A stretch of 64,000 bases of DNA. Origin: Protopterus annectens (taxonomy: Eukaryota > Chordata > Ceratodontiformes > Protopteridae). Position 1 is the stretch's first letter; each line of letters begins with the position of its first letter. This document shows positions 45,718 to 57,816 of this stretch, piece after piece. The translations under genes were made by a program, and so were the position numbers. Location: positions 695,605,394 through 695,669,393 of the forward strand of contig NC_056750.1 in assembly GCF_019279795.1 (NCBI RefSeq). Reading direction: 5' to 3'. Below the pieces are notes generated by a model. The model had not been told where the DNA came from, made no database searches, and was given only the letters and a program-made list of their open reading frames with translations.

Positions 45718-48700
45718 TTATTTTCCTGTGCCCCTGTCGAGCAGAGCCACATAAGTGATCCCCGGGGTGTATTTCCTATTTCCCATCCACTCATCATGAT
45801 TTTTCTTGAAGAGTGCTAATGAGGATCTTTGCTTGACATAGATGGGTAGCTTGTTCCAGAGTATGGGAAGTCTCTGGGACAGGAATCTATCCCTCCAGCA
45901 TGTCCTGTTTATTGTAGTGACAAGGTTTAGGTCCCTAGAGAATGTAGCTTGGAGGGATCGGGATTTATTTAGGTGTAGCATGTCCAACAGCTCTGGGTGT
46001 GACATAGCTTTATATGTTAGGCAGTGATCACCTTGGAGTAGGCGATATGCTATGGAGTAAAGCTGGAGTTTTTTGAGACGGTCAGTGTAGGGCATCTGTT
46101 TAAGGCCAGTAATCCTATTTGTGAGGTACTTCTGTGGCCTTTCCAGCTGCTGCAGATCTCTTTTGAGGTACATTCTAAATGGGGCATTGTACTCTATAAT
46201 GGGTCTAATGAGTGTCGAATAGAAGGGAACAATTACCTCTTTTTCCTAGATGAGAACCCTTTTGTGATGGTGTGCCATGTAGAAGGATTTCCTGACTACT
46301 GTGGAGATGTGATTATCAAAGAAGAGACTGCTGTCCACCTGGGTCCCCAGGTCTCTTATCACACATTCAGCATTAAGTAGACTGCTGCTTATGTGGTAGT
46401 TAATGGGTACAGAGTTTTTACCAAAGGGGATGACAGTGCACTTTTTGGCATTCAGCTTGAGGCCATGGCTCTAACACCAGGCATTTGTCTCAGTGGGGTT
46501 CCTATGAGTACAACGAAAATGCATTATGTCTAATGCATTTTCATCGACACATGTAGAGCGATCAGGCAAAACAGCAAAGCGGCTGTTCAGCACATTCTTT
46601 CCCTGGGAAAGAAGTTGCTTGACCGCTTCATTGTTTTGCCGTGTTCTGAAGTGTAGTGTGGTCCCTTGTCCGGTATAGCTCCCTAGTGTGATTGTGCAAC
46701 AGTTACTGACCTTAGTGTTAAGGTGCGGGTTAAGGTAAGTGCATATGGTTTAAAATGTTTCAAGTTTTTTTTTGTTTTTTTTTTCATTAAATGTATGTTT
46801 GGGTTATGTGCATATGTGCATTTAGTTGTTTACTGTTTCTTTTGGGGGGGTATAATTAGGATTGGGTATGTGTGTATGTGTTTGGAAGCGTGTAATGTGT
46901 TTTTTTTTTTTTTTGCGGGGGTTGGAACAGCGATTTCTTTCCCTAGGAAAGAAATCGCTGTTCTTTGGATTCAACATTTTTAGCTTACTCTGAAAATGTG
47001 TCGATGTAACATTGTTCGCTGTTTTAAGTGTTCGATGTTGCAATATAGACCCGTCTCAGTGAGGCCATTCTGTAGGATGTCCACATTATTTGGGGACTCA
47101 ACTACGGCTCCTAGTTTGCAGTCATCTGTGAACTCTGCTAGCCAAAGGCCTTCTGTGTTAGCCTGTACTTCAGAGAAGTAGATACCAAACAGGAGGGGTC
47201 CCAGGACTGAACCCTGTGGTACTCTACTTGTCACTAGTTTGATGTCAGATTTGGAGTCTGAAACTTTTACAGTGTGGGTTCTGTCATTGAATCAATTGGC
47301 AACCCATCCTGTGATGTAGGGATTTATACCTAGTTTAGTGAGTTTAGCTATAATTCCAGAATGGGGGACGGTGTTGAAAGCCCTGGCAAGGTCAAGACAG
47401 GCTGTGTGAACCACCTTACCCTCGTCAACAACTTTGGTGACTGCCTCAAAGAAGTCGATCAGGTTCAGGAGGCAAGATCTGCCTTTCACAAACCTGAACT
47501 GGGTGGAGTCCAGAGTTTGGAGGTTACCAATGTCTTTGTTTATGAGTTCCATGATGATACATTTTATGGCCTTACAGACCAGGGTCGTCAGGCTAATAGG
47601 GTGGTAGTTCTTGGGATCAGTGGTGGCTCCCCCTTTGTGGAGTGGGATAACTGTTGCTGTGCACCATTCAGTGGGGCACAAAGCCTGATGTGAGACTATG
47701 ACTGAACATGGTGTTTAGGTGGCGAGCCAGTTCGTTCTGAAGTTAGTGTAAAACGCAGCCTGGGATGTTGTCCCATCCCATGGATGCTGTGTTTTTGGCT
47801 TTAGATAGTGCAGCTTTTACCTGCATAGTTGTGATTACAGGGACTCTGCATTCTTCCTGTATAGATATTGGCCTATTAGGGGGTGAGAGGAGGGTAAAGT
47901 TAGCACTGAACCTATCTGTCAGGATGCTGGCAATATCAGTTGGTTCTGTAATTTTTCATGCCATTGTGCTGTAACTCAGAGCAGATCTGGGTGTTGCCAT
48001 TGAGATTCGTGACATTTCTATAGAATGCTTTGTGGTTGTCCCTAGAATCCGTGGCAATTTTCTTTTCGTAGCTAGCTTTGGAGGATCTTATAAGGGATCT
48101 CAGCTTCTTACTGAGGCTGACCAGGGAACTCCTCCACTCACGGCATTTTACTCTTTTTTGCAACAGTTTCTTCCTTCTGTTGTAGAGTTTGATTATGGCA
48201 GGTGACCACCAGATTGGCTTCAGTTTTTTGGAGGATAGCGTCTTGGTTCTGTTTGGGATAGCACGATCCATGGACTCGTGTATGTGCTTATAGACTGCAT
48301 CTGTGTAGGATTCAGCAGTCGTAACTGTATTGTCCATCTGCATGGATGTCATGAAGTTTGCCACTTCTGTCTTAAGCATGAAGTTGGGTTTGCAGAAATT
48401 TTTTTACCATGATTTCCTTAATGGGGGGTTGGGACGTGATGTGGATATCTGAGGTGATTAGCTTATGGTCAGATCTGACCAACGAGCAGTTGACTTCAGG
48501 TGTGGAACACCGGTCACTCATGTTGGTAATGACTAGATCTAGAATATTGTTGCCCCTGGTGGGGGTGTGGACAAATTGATCCAGGGCATTGGAATTTATG
48601 AATTCCAGAAAGCGTTGAGCGAAGGAGTTGGTACATGAGTAGATTTCCCAGTTAATGGTGGGGTAGTTGAAATCGCCCATTATTAGGGTGTTTGGTTGAA

Positions 48701-49079
48701 CCCTAATATTTTCCAGTTTATCAAGAAAAGAGGAGTGGGAATCCTGCGGCATGGTGGGGGATCTGTAGCAAGCTACAATTTGGATTGCAGTTTTGCCCAG
48801 AGTTAGTTGCACTTGGATAACCTCGGATGCATTATGATGAGCAACTAGCCTGGAGGTGTGGGTATCCTTAATGAATATGGACACACCTTCGCCTTTGGTG
48901 TTCCTGTCCAGGTTAGGTGGTCGAAAAGTGTGGTATGAGTTATAGTCTGGTAATGCAGGGGTGCTCTCTGGAGCCTTGAACCAGATCTCAGTCACTGCAT
49001 AGATATCGATGTTCTCCATTTTAAGGAGTGCCTCGAGGGAATGCATTTTGAGGTTTAGACTTCTAGCACTGAGTAGCAT
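45718..49079 (-). pseudogene. CR1-like ORF2: APE endonuclease and reverse transcriptase
   Basis: The endonuclease frame 49079-48372 is intact over 235 residues: SARSLNLKM, AVTEIWF (catalytic Glu), GEGVSIFIKD, GDFNYPTINWE, NILDLVITN, RSDHKLIT. Frame 48379-47936 is the linker (WWSPAIIKLYNRRKKLL). RT: IPLHKGGATTDPKNYHPIS, QFRFVKGRSCLLNLIDF, LARAFNTVPHSGII, SRVPQGSVLGPLLFG, EFTDDCKLG (FADD changed to FTDD), then the foldback insertion; the C-terminal 151 residues (46173-45718) are open, with RLKKLQLYSIAYRLLQGD and CWRDRFLSQRLPILWNKLP. About six frame breaks overall. This is the best preserved ORF2 in the window. Confidence 0.9.
46496..47052. mobile_element. Foldback/MITE element, 557 bp, 8-9 bp target duplication, inside CR1 RT
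   Basis: Ends GGGTTCCTATGAGTAC and GTTGCAATATAGACCC; flanks GTCTCAGTG at 46487-46495 and 47053-47061 are identical, and the CR1 reading resumes exactly across it. Two copies of a ttctttccc/gggaaagaa palindrome lie near each end (46595 and 46935). The left arm has a perfect 12-bp hairpin (gaaaatgcatta/taatgcattttc). The interior includes gtgttaaggtgcgggttaag, similar to the array of the 13.0-kb copy. No coding capacity. Confidence 0.92.
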
Positions 49080-49159
49080 TACCCTCAGTTTTTACTTACC
49101 TGTTCCTGTTACAGTGGTGAATTTGATTTGAACCTTGCCTAAAAAATTCACTATAGGGG

Positions 49160-50049
49160 CAGCAAGAGCCTTAGCCAGTATCTGGAATCCCATGGGTGGC
49201 AGGTGCAGGCCATCTCTGGCAAAGCATCATGGTTTGTCAACCAAGTCGTTCTAAGCAGACAGATACTGGATCCCCTTAGAATGACACCAGAAGCTTAACC
49301 AATTGTTGAAGTCAATAATTTTGTCCTTGTACTGCGGTATCATTCTGAGTGATAGTAGGATGCTACTCAGGGTTAGGGTCATACCTGCCTGAGCTACAAG
49401 ATCGGAGAGCTCTTCCATGTCTCTTTTCATGTAGTCCAGGGAGGTACATCTCAGGTCATTCACACCAACATGCACAATGACAGAGTCATATCTGTACTTG
49501 TTGTGGAGTGAACTGAGTGTGTGGGTTATGTGGTAGATCCTGACATCCGACAAGTAGCTGACAGTAACCTTCTCCTTGTTTAGTCTGGTGAGTGGGACAT
49601 CAGTGTGCCTGACTATAGAGTCACCTATAACTAGTGTGTTGGGTACGTTGTTTTGCCTTATGGGCTGTGGTTGAGTGACACACTGAGTCTGTGGGCTGTG
49701 TCATTTGGGTTGTGTTGAGGGGGTGGAGGTTCCTTGCACAGATTATTATAAGAGCCTCCCCGAATGTGTTTCTGTGTGTGGATTTTGGTGGTGTATGTTA
49801 AGTGGGACTATGTGATGAGTGTGGTGTGGTGCAAGTGTTTACCTTCTCCTCTTGACTGTCAAGTTCAGTCTTGGTTGGAGAGAGCTTTACCTTCAGATGG
49901 GCTAGATAAGTGCATCTCTCACAGGTTGTGGTGTTGGGTGGTAGAAGGAGGGGGTTGTCTGTGTACATGAAGCAATTGCTACATTGTCCCAAGATGCCCA
50001 GATTCATCAGATAGACAACAGAGAACACTGAGAGCTGACCCTTGGACAT
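49160..50049 (-). pseudogene. CR1-like ORF1: CX2C zinc motif plus SGNH/GDSL esterase
   Basis: Starts MSKGQLSVFSVVYLMNLGIL at 50049, then GQCSNCFMYTDNP and TCERCTYLAHLKVKL (CX2C...CX2C). After a frameshift near 49800 the esterase reads TLVIGDSIVRHTDVPL (nucleophile Ser in GDS), VHVGVNDLRCTSLDYM and FARDGLHLPPMGF. Two premature stops lie between GxND and DGLH (near 49250 and 49228), explicable as Trp TGG to TAG and Arg CGA to TGA. All three catalytic blocks survive, unlike copy B. Confidence 0.87.
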
Positions 50050-50062
50050 GCCTGAATAAAAA

Positions 50063-50180
50063 AACTACTTTCCTCTAGACAGCTGAGGAAAGTGAGTATA
50101 AGAGCTGTTTTTCTCTAAGCAAGTGAGGAAAGTAAGTACAAAAACTGTTTTCCTCTAAGTAATGAGGAAGGTTGAGTGCT
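50063..50180. repeat. About 41-bp tandem repeat in CR1 5' region
   Basis: Three units share tttcctcta, a short spacer, gaggaaagt and agta-a, so each unit can form a small tttcctc/gaggaaa hairpin. Located between ORF1 start and the 5' UTR block of copy C. Confidence 0.7.
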
Positions 50181-50575
50181 GTAGTAATTTATAGCTTATT
50201 TAGTGCTAACATGTTCTGAACAAGTGCTGAGCATGAATAAGCAAATTCAAGGGCTAAAACTAAGAATATGTACCTGGATCTTGTGATAAATAGGCTACCT
50301 AGTGCTTATCACTCCCACTCATAATCTAGAATGCTTAATTCCAAACAACAAAAGACTTGGGGGGCTCAGAAGCTTACAAACAGTCCCGAATACAGCAAAT
50401 CTGTATCTGGACTAGACTAGTTACAGGAAAGGTGGGAAATACGTGTAAACACAGGCTTTTAAACCAGAAAGTTGAAAGAGATGGAAAAACTGCCCAAATG
50501 GCCAATAAACTACAATTTCTGGGCTAGAGACCACTGTTGTGGTAGATAGGCTACTTCCCCATAATTTTCCACTTG

Positions 50576-50710
50576 TAATCTCTCCCACCCTGTTAAAATT
50601 ATTGTATCTTCAAGTATAATCATATCCACACCAAGAGTTATACACCATTCCAATGCATCTAATCTTCTTTTAATATTGTATACTGTTCACATTTATTGCT
50701 AACATTCTCA
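50576..50710 (-). pseudogene. Tx1/L1-type LINE endonuclease start
   Basis: Minus-strand reading gives MNVNSIQYXKK and, after a frameshift, RLDALEWCITLGVDMIILED followed by TIILTGWERLQV. This has the shape of an APE endonuclease N-terminus (LNV.G......R...L.WL....D...LQET), with ED in place of QET. It is cut off at 50576 by CR1-like copy C; the rest of the endonuclease is not found on the other side. Confidence 0.5.
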
Positions 50711-52310
50711 GCTTTTTCTTTTGTTTTTATTTTTCTTTCACCCTTTTTTTCTTTCTTTCATGCCCGTGCCCTTAAATTTCCTTTTCCTGTATTTAACCTT
50801 TTCCTAATATAGTTTTTCTTTCCTTTAACCACCCTCGAATTTACATCTTCTTCATCACTCGTTTCTACTATTTCTCTTTCTATCCTTTTATCTTTTCTTT
50901 TTTCGCCTTCTACGGTCTCTGTATTATCTATCATTATCTGTTTCTCATGTTTGTTTTCTTGCTCTACTTCTATACCATTCACACCGTCCGCGGGTTGAGC
51001 CTCCATCACAAGGACTTGGATGCTTCTGTTCTATCCCTTGTACCTTCCTGTAATTTTCATACTCTTTTCATACCCTTTCTTCTATTCTATGTTTTCCTTA
51101 CAGTCCACCCATAAATGCCGTGTTTTTTTTCACATTTCACATAGTTCATTTCACATTTTTTCACTTCATGTCCAATTTTACCACAAATATAACATATTCT
51201 TTTGTCACAATTACTAATTAAATAATCATTCTGGTCACAAAAAAAAAATGTTTTCAGTCACTATTATTTCACAGTACCTTTGTTTCCATATATAGTTGTC
51301 ATGCTTGGAAAATGTATTATTTTTTAATTTTCCATTATTATTGTAACACCACATCCTCACCCCCCCATTCCATAGACCGCTGTTATCATAAGTTTTATTA
51401 TAGCCATAACATCTTTGCATACGGTCTTTAAAAAGTACTTTTTTTCTATTTCATATCGAAACTGAACATACATGTTCTTTTTTTGTCTCTCTATTAAATG
51501 CTATAACTACATAAGAGTTCCGTGGATTACAATTTTTCTTTAAATCATATTCTTCTAAAATTTTCTCCATATACTGTTCAAATTCAAAAACAATGTCACA
51601 AAAAGTGTCTTTATTAATATGAATAAATGCTCTTACCTCTAGGTGAGATTCCCAATGGTGATATGATGTTATCCCAAATGATATACCTATCCAGTTCTCT
51701 TTTATGCAGCTTATTCTTACTAAATATTTTTTTTGCTTGATTCTGTTTTTTTCCCTTCTTTCTCTGTCTCAACATATGATTTCTTCCCCTACTCTCTACT
51801 TATTTCTTCTACTTTTTCTTCTTCTGTTCTTTCCATTAGCTCTCCCCATGAGACTGATTTTTTCCCTTTCCGGCTCACTTTGATTAATCATGTCATCTAA
51901 ATAAACATCCTACAAACCTCCCAGTTAAAGGGTTGCAATTGCACATCCACCTTGTGACTCGCTTTGTTTTTCAAGCAACCTCTCCTGAATCAAAAACTCC
52001 AAATTCTGTCAAGGCGCGACTACCTTCTCATTGCTCTCCGTGTGTACTTATTCCATCTTCTTCACCACTGATATCTCCATTATACTTTCACCTGCCCTTT
52101 CTTCTTCTGCTCCTTCTTTTGCAAAGTTTCAACTCCCTTCATACTAGATATCAGCTCTAAATTCTTTTTCTTTTGCTTGAACCCCTCCGTACTACTGTTC
52201 ACCATCTGACTTCCTGCATCTCTGAGCTGCCACTGCACAACAAACAGTGGCCCCACCCACAGAGTAGAGGAAGCCCTCCACTGCCCTAGCCAAATGTCCC
52301 CTACTAGCAT
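50711..52310 (-). pseudogene. Tx1/L1-type LINE ORF1 with zinc knuckle
   Basis: Minus-strand reading at 51194-51153 encodes CYICGKIGHEVKKC, a perfect CX2CX4HX4C knuckle, preceded by FFCDQNDYLISNC, a likely decayed first knuckle. Downstream, frame 51009-50758 is highly charged (ETVEGEKRKDKRIEREI, ETSDEEDV), as expected for an ORF1 C-terminal part. Frame 52310-52080 may be 5' UTR or N-terminus. ORF1 proteins of this type bind element RNA. Frameshifts and stops throughout. Confidence 0.6.
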
Positions 52311-52921
52311 AAATACCAGCTTAATTAAAAAAAAATGAAGTCACTGCAGTTAGCAATTTCCTTTGGCCTGAGGAACAGAGATTTCAAAATTATAAATATT
52401 AAATATATCTCAAAAGCAATGAATAAGAAAAAATAATTAGCAAGTGGATGTTAGTATGTCATGATTATTTTGCCTTTTTTTACATTAAGCAAAAGTAACT
52501 TGGTAATGCATTCTGTGGTACACTTTTGGGAGAGGTAACTTGGCTTGATATATTTAAGCTTTTTTTTGCAATTTCTAATGTTGCCACCATTGTGAAAGCT
52601 GTGATTCACATCTCTTTGACAAGTTTGATTGTCCTTAGATCACACTGTAGATGTATACCTGCATGTTAGTCTAACTTTTGTGTTTCCTATGTGCACCAGA
52701 TTAAAAATGTTAGTGCTGTGCCTGTTTGCTCACTGTAGTTGAATTAATTGCTCTCTATTTTTATGCCATACATTAACCTTTGATGTAATGTCTTGTTAAT
52801 GTTATGAAAATGTCTGTTTGATATTCTTAGTTTACTTATTGTTATATATGTTATTAATGTATTGCCTTGCCCTTGTGGTCTTGGTCATAGCTGAAAAGGG
52901 TCCTTGGACCACTCAGCCTAA

Positions 52922-52923
<2 letters not shown>
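52311..52923. other. Unassigned sequence
   Basis: AT-rich, no recognised element. Confidence 0.4.
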
Positions 52924-52970
<47 letters not shown>

Positions 52971-52977
52971 TATATAA
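52924..52977. repeat. (TA)n microsatellite
   Basis: About 25 TA units with one TACA break. Confidence 0.95.
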
Positions 52978-52984
52978 GTAAGTG

Positions 52985-53270
52985 GAAACACTCTATAACT
53001 GAACATTTGTAATTTCAAATGTATTTACCAGTGGCAAAAGTGATTCAAATTTATCTGACCACTTCTGACAGTGTTAAGTCCTTGCAACTTTGTGCACAGT
53101 GGAGATTGGGGAATTTGCCATTTTCCCACTATAGAGCAATCTCAGCATTGGTATATATAATTAACAGGGGTTGTGGTGCGTTTAGGGGGACTCACCCCCT
53201 GAAAACAAAAACATGTGTTCTGTTTTTCAATGTTTTGGCTTTCAACTTTTCAGAACGCTGTTAGCCATAA
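52985..53270. mobile_element. Degraded foldback/MITE element (core subfamily)
   Basis: Shared block on the plus strand: gaatttgccattttcccac, then tagagcaatctcagcattgg, then tatataattaacaggggttg and a GC-rich part. Ends are not clean and the left one touches a (TA)n tract. Confidence 0.5.
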
Positions 53271-53307
53271 AAGATTTGTGTACTTAGAAGTACATCCATA
53301 TACATAT

Positions 53308-53665
53308 AGCCTGTACAGTGGCACAGCATGTAGTGCTTTTGGCTCACAGTAAAAGGTTCTCTGGTTTGATTCTCAGCTAGGGTGCCTTCTGTGCAGAGTC
53401 TGCATGTCCTCCCTCTGGTCAGATGGGATTTCTCTGGGTGCTGTGGTTCCTCTCACACTCCAAAGATATGCAGTAGGGGGTTCGGATACTCTAAAGTAGC
53501 CATAGATGTGAGTGTGTGTTATATAGAAGAACAGCTGTAGAAGAGCTAGCCACCCAGTGTTGTGAACCTTGGCTGTAGATGACTGTCATTGTTGAAGTGA
53601 CACCCCAACCTTATGTGCAAAAATGTCAGAAAGGGATTGCAGCTGAATGGATGGACAGATGGATG
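53308..53665 (+). mobile_element. tRNA-derived SINE, V-SINE/DANA type
   Basis: Begins with an A-box-like tggcacagcatgtagtgc and, about 35 bp on, a B-box-like ggtttgattct, the internal promoter of RNA polymerase III. The body reads gcagagtctgcatgtcct, then tttctctgggtgctgtggtt, then cacactccaaagatatgcag, the conserved body of V-SINE/DANA-type SINEs of fish and other non-amniotes. The tail has ggatggacagatggatgaat. Considerably diverged. Confidence 0.75.
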
Positions 53666-53823
53666 AATAGATCTATGTATAAATAGATATATCTATATCT
53701 ATTATCTGTCTATATGTGGATGTGTATTCATATATAGAGCGAACCTGTGACATAAAGCAAAATGAAACATTTAATAAATGTGCATGCAGAGCATATGGGT
53801 TAATGATGTGGTACCTCTATTTA

Positions 53824-56800
53824 GGTTCATAGGAGTTTACTAGGCTAATGGCTGTAGGGTCTTTACAAGCCTAGCCATGTAATAACGCAAGTACCCTTAC
53901 TGACCATAATTAGACGGTTGTTGTCAGCAGAGCGATTTTTTGATTAGCACTGACTGCCACTGTCCATGAAGGGCACGGATGCCACCCCTGAGGTGAATTT
54001 ATGGTCACCCATCTAGTTGCCAAGTTTGTGCTTAAATGGGGTCATTGAGGAACTTCACTTCACATAGAGTGGGAGCTTATTCCAGAGGAGTGTAAGTTGC
54101 AGGAGATATAGGTGTCTCTCCAGCATGTTTTGTTAATGTCACGGGATAGGTTGAGGTTCCTGGAGTGAGTTATTCTTGTCCTATTTGATTTGCAGATGTG
54201 CAGCATTTTCATTTGGGCAGAATCTGATAAGACTGTTCTTTAGGCCAGGTACAGGTCACCTGTCAACAGCCTTTATGATACAGAGTTCAATGACAGGGCT
54301 TTCAGTCTTTCCATGTATGTCATGTTTTGGAGGTCCTGAATTCTCTTGGCTAGAAACTTCTGTTTTCTCTCCAGTCACTGCAGTGTCTGGTGAGGTACAT
54401 GCAGAAGGGAACATTGTACTCAATTAGTGGTCTGATAAGGGCTGAGTACAGCAGAGCTATAATCTCCCTGGTCTTGCATGCAGTGTCCTTATTTATGAGA
54501 TGCACAATGTAGAATGCTTTTCTTATCACTACAGACACATGGTGATTGAAGTTTAGATTGCTATCAGCCTGCATTCCCAAGTCTTGCACCAATGAGTATG
54601 AGCTTAGACGGGTACTGTCTGTATCATAATTAGCAGGGGCTACTACTTTCGCAAAGGGGATAATGAGGCTGTTATTGTGCTAAGTTTTAGTCTATGAGTT
54701 TGGCATCAATCATTTCTCTGTGTCAGGCCTTTCTGTAATATGTTAAGCTTGTTGGGGGGACTGTATGATTCTGCCCGGTTTATAGTCATCTGCACACTTG
54801 GTAAGCCACAAACCATCTACCTTTCCCTAGACTTCAGAGAAATAGATTCCAAACTTTAGAGGGCCCAGTACAGATCCTTGTGATACCCTACTGGTAACTG
54901 GTCTATTGGTGGAGGTGAACTCCCCAACTTTGACACCGTGCATTCTGTCAGTGAACCAGTTTGCTACCCATCTAGAAATGTATGGGTTAATCTTCACCTG
55001 GGAGAGTTTGTCTATGATACCTGAATGGGGGATTATGTCAAAGGCCTTGGCTAAATCAACATAGGTGGTATGTACTGTTTGCCCTCATCCAAGGCTTTGG
55101 TGACATTCTCAAAGACGTCCACTACATTTAATAAGCAAGATCTACCCTTGACAAAACCAAACTGGGTCAGGTCAAGGGTTTGAAGGTCACCTTTGTCCTT
55201 GTGAATAACGTCCTTGATTCTTTCCATGGCATTGCAGATAAGGCTGGTTAAGCTTATGGGTCAATAGTTCCCTGAGTCAGTTGCTGGCTCCCCTTTGTGC
55301 AAGGGGATTACTATTGTTCTTCACTCTGCCAGGACAAAGCCAGTTCTCAGACTATGGTGAAAGAGAGTTCTGAGTGGTTCCAGTAGGTCTTGTTTTGGAT
55401 TGTTTAGTAAGTTGCCTGGGATATTATGTGGTCCCATAGAGGCCATGTTGTTGGCCTTGGAGAGTGCTTGTATGACCTGTTCTTTGGAGCTGCTAGTTAG
55501 AGGAATGGAGTCAGGAACGCTTTGCAGTATGCCTGGTGGGGATGGAGGGAGAAGTTATTACCAAAACTGTCAGCTAGCAGTTTGGCAATTTCCTCAGGTT
55601 CAGTGCGAGTGGTACTATCCACTATAAGTCAGGCGCACAGCTGGGCATTCCTTTTTAGGTTTTGGACATAGTTAAAGAATGCCTTATGATCATCTTTTGT
55701 TAGGAATGCTAATTTAGACTCGTAGCTAGGCTTAGAGGACTTAACAAGATATCTAATTTGTTTGCTCAAGCTGCAGAGGGTATTCTTCCTCTATTGAGTA
55801 AGTTCCCTTCTGTTATTGGATATCATTTTCTTTCTTTTGTTGTATAGCTTATTTATACTTACAGTCCAATAGGGTGGCTTATTTTTTTGGGAAGACCTGG
55901 TTTTGTTCCTGCTGGGTACAGCCAAGTCAGTGCATTCGTTTAAGTGGCTGTATAAGGCATTTGTGTATTCCGCTGCATAGCAGTCATTGTCAGCTATGTT
56001 GGTAGGGGCTTTGAAACTTTTTGTACCATTGCTTAGTAAGCAATGATTTGTTTGGAGAAATTTTTCTGTTTTTTTTACTCTATGAGAGTGTCAGTTTTGA
56101 TCTTTACTTCAAACAAGACAGATTTATGGTCTGACCTTACCAGGGAAGGCAATGCACAGGGGGTAGTGCAGTGACCCACTATGTTAGTGAGCAGTAGGTC
56201 CAGGAAATTTTAGCCTTTGTGGGGGTGCACACCAACTGTTCCAGGGCATTTGAATTAACAAAGTCAAGAAACCTCATAGTGATCATGTTTGTGCTCATGT
56301 AAGTCACCCAGTCGATGGAAAGATAACTGAAATCTCCTATGACCAAGGTGCTTGGTTGTATACTGAATGAGTCTAGCAAGTCCAGGTAGTTGGTGCGCTT
56401 CTCCTGGTTCATGGTACTGGACCTGCAGCTAACGATGATGTGGAGGGGTATTTTACCTATAGTTAATTGTACCTGTAGTAGCTCAAGAGAGTCATACTAT
56501 TTCACCAGTCTTGAAGTGTATTTGGATTTAATGAAGATGGATACACTGCCACATCTGGTTCTTTCACACTCATTTTGGGCTCTGAAAATGTGAAAGTTAT
56601 TCTAGCCGTGTACAGCTGGGGTGCTGTCAGTGGTCTTGAACCAAGTCTCAGTGACTGCACGAATGTTAGCATCTTCCAAGGTAAGGACTGTTTCCTGGGA
56701 GTGCAGTTTACTGTTTAAGCTCCTAGGATTAAGCAGCATAATTCTCAGTTTGTCTTTAGTGGATTTCTTTACATCGGAGGTTTTGTTGTTTGGACATTGC

Positions 56801-57730
56801 CTAAAAAGGCACTAAGGGGGATGCAAGTGTCTTTGCCAGTTTCCAAAAGGCTTAAGGAGACAGGTGAAGACCATCCCTGGCAAAGCAGCGTGGACTGTCG
56901 ACCACGTCTTCCCAGGAAAACAGATACGGGATCTCCCTGGAGTGGCACCAGAAGCTAAGCCAATTATTGAAATCAATCATTTTTTGTCTGCATTGTGATA
57001 TCATCCTAGGAGGTGAAGGTGCAATGCTGCTTGGGTGTAGGGACATACCTGCCTGGGACCCATAATCTGAGAGGTCAGTCATGTCTCTCTTCATATAGCC
57101 CAGGGAGGCACATCTCAAGTCATTTACACCAACATGTACAATGACAAAGTCATAATGGTACTTGTTGCTGAGTGACTTGAGTGTGTGCATGATTTGATGT
57201 CTCCTGGCACCTGACAGGCAGCTGACCGTGACCACCTCCTTGTTCAACCTGTTGAGGGGAACATCTGTGTGCCTCACTACTGAGTCATCTGTGACCAGAA
57301 GATTCATTTTTGAGGTGTTTTGCCTTGGGGATTTAATTTATAAGACACTAATATATGAGTGTTGTTATGTGTAGTTGTGGATTCTGTTCATGTACCAGTA
57401 AGTGTATGTTGTTTGCACTTGGGAGGTCTCTGTTTTTTTGATAGGCTTTTAGTAAGCACCTCTGCTTTTATATATCTTGACTACATCTTGTGTGAGAGGG
57501 AGTTGCGTGTGCTTGACAACCTGTTGTATGCCTTATATATTGTTATGTGAGAGGGCTGATTCAAATTTCATGGTACAGTTACATCTTTCACATGCTCTGT
57601 TTGCTTTAGTAGCAAGTGGTTGTCAGTATACATGAGGCAATTACTGCATTGACTCAGTATGTCCATGTCACTGAGGATGGCTGGAGAAATGGTTGGAAAC
57701 TGTCCATTCATTATGTCAGGTATATATTTT
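53824..57730 (-). mobile_element. CR1-like LINE, copy D, long but diverged (5' part continues to ~59200)
   Basis: Minus-strand element ending near 53824 in the complement of cctatgaacctaaat. It is collinear with copies B and C: 3' UTR, ORF2 (56760-53960), ORF1 (57816-56840). The 5' UTR is interrupted by a foldback element at 57731-58279 and continues as repeated units to about 59200. More divergent from B and C than they are from each other, so it is an older or separate subfamily. Confidence 0.85.
53960..56760 (-). pseudogene. CR1-like ORF2, many frame breaks
   Basis: Endonuclease: IGDFSYLSIDWVTYM and FVNSNALEQLVCTPTKA (56412-56179), with the Asn of GDFN lost. RT: SVLGPLKFGIYFSEV-like and KCADDYKPG near 54780, where the FADD box has become CADD; then FYIVHLINKDTACKTREII, YSALIRPLIEYNVPFCMYL in frame 54592-54350. 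No long open frame remains. Confidence 0.8.
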
Positions 57731-57816
57731 GGGTCTATATTAGAACACTGAACATTCAAAATGTTGAGTGTTCTAATATCGTACCCTATGAAACGAAAAT
57801 TTAAAACATTGAACAT
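56840..57816 (-). pseudogene. CR1-like ORF1 with intact esterase frame
   Basis: N-terminal zinc motif start ILSQCSNCLMYTDNHLLL in frame 57816-57568. The esterase is one open frame 57307-56852: VTDDSVVRHTDVPL (first block, Gly changed to Asp but Ser kept), VHVGVNDLRCASLGYMKRD, FNNWLSFWCHSREIPYL, CFARDGLHLSP. It is the only copy in the window where all three SGNH blocks lie in one uninterrupted frame. Confidence 0.85.

Larger units (their letters stand above)
45618..50575 (-). mobile_element. CR1-like LINE, copy C, near full length
   Basis: Minus-strand order: 5' UTR (50575-50060), ORF1 (50049-49160), ORF2 (49079-45718) and 3' UTR ending in the complement of ATGAACCTAAAT at about 45618. It is collinear with copy B and less damaged. 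A foldback element interrupts the RT at 46496-47052. Tx1-type LINE sequence flanks it on both sides in the same orientation. Confidence 0.9.
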
